From a virus: 50,438 bases of DNA. A model generated the notes under the pieces. The model was not told the DNA's origin. It worked only from the letters and a program-made list of their open reading frames with translations, and made no database searches. Positions 50,240 through 50,438 of this stretch are shown one piece after another. The stretch covers positions 1 through 50,438 of the IMG/VR virus record IMGVR_UViG_3300005613_000092. One strand, written 5' to 3'. A program made the translations under genes and the position numbers. Within the stretch, counting starts at the first letter, position 1. Every line of letters begins with the position of its first letter.

Positions 50240-50438
50240 TGATTATACGAAGAAAAGTTAAACTAAAAACACATCAAGGATGGGACAGATAAAATACTGG
50301 AATACCTGCACGAGGTTCCTTATTATGAATGGCGTGTTGCAGCATATGAGGAAGGTCTATGGGAATCAGAAGACTTAATGGAGGCATTTGTAGGCACCAC
50401 TTATACAGGTGAAGAAGCAAGTTATATCTATGACCATG
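50240..50438 (+). pseudogene. 5' part of the gene continued at 21941, possibly frameshifted
   Basis: ATG 50240 with aaaggagc reads 17 codons (IIRRKVKLKTHQGWDR) to TAA 50292. The +1 frame then runs DGTDKILEYLHEVPYYEWRV AAYEEG to the window end, and matches 21941-22116 in frame. No start codon lies in the second frame, so either a one-base change or recoding separates the two. Confidence 0.6.
50328..50438 (+). repeat. 111-bp direct repeat of 21941-22051
   Basis: Identical at all 111 positions to the DNA immediately right of the IS. The preceding bases differ (g at 50327, c at 21940). Here the repeat is preceded by ttattatg. It is cut by the window end, so the true repeat may be longer. Confidence 0.97.

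Overview
The window reads as bacteriophage DNA. Nearly all coding is on the + strand, genes are tightly packed or overlapping, and many are very small; only the IS transposase TnpA is on the - strand. Stop codons behave as in the standard bacterial code. The host cannot be named, although several sigma70-like promoters (TTGACA, 16-17 bp, TATATT) point to a bacterial host RNA polymerase.

The window has two unlike halves joined at an IS200/IS605-family element. LEFT (1-20402): visibly higher GC, about 50 small early/accessory-type genes and no virion genes. It holds a 9-bp tandem array at the window edge; a paralogous family of SH3/KOW-like proteins ending in an NPNxxF motif (387-11163); a phage-type amidoligase; a GNAT acetyltransferase; a membrane-protein cluster (11552-13139); a macro-domain protein; five near-tandem zinc-ribbon paralogues (15856-17581); and a tRNA with a GTG (His) anticodon in a Leu-like class II body with a long variable arm (20280-20369). 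IS (20403-21940): divergent tnpA/tnpB, with matching LE and RE hairpins. RIGHT (21941-50438): AT-rich siphophage genome. It has a small early block, a PolA-like polymerase, a structured non-coding RNA region (25861-26300), TerS, TerL, portal-MuF fusion, protease, HK97-type capsid, connectors, tail tube, tail chaperones with a -1 frameshift site, tape measure, and a distal tail module (BR0599/DUF2163-like, NlpC/P60, split tail hub carrying a 7-blade RCC1 propeller). Tail fibres and mobile HNH/GIY-YIG endonuclease genes or remnants complete it.

The last 111 bases (50328-50438) are identical to 21941-22051, the DNA directly 3' of the IS right end. The gene truncated at 21941 finds its missing 5' part at 50240-50327. 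So 22052-50438 closes on itself as a circular or circularly permuted ~28.4 kb genome, and the left half is attached only through the IS. Either IS copies recombined, or the assembly joined two replicons at a shared IS. The empty target site at the right end has the same TTATG motif that precedes the IS left end, so the TnpB guide encoded here would match that site exactly.

The most novel items are the Leu-bodied tRNA-His, the three-unit structured RNA region behind a good promoter, the IS/guide/empty-site arrangement, the NPN-tail protein family, and the tail hub split by an Ig-like plus RCC1 insertion.
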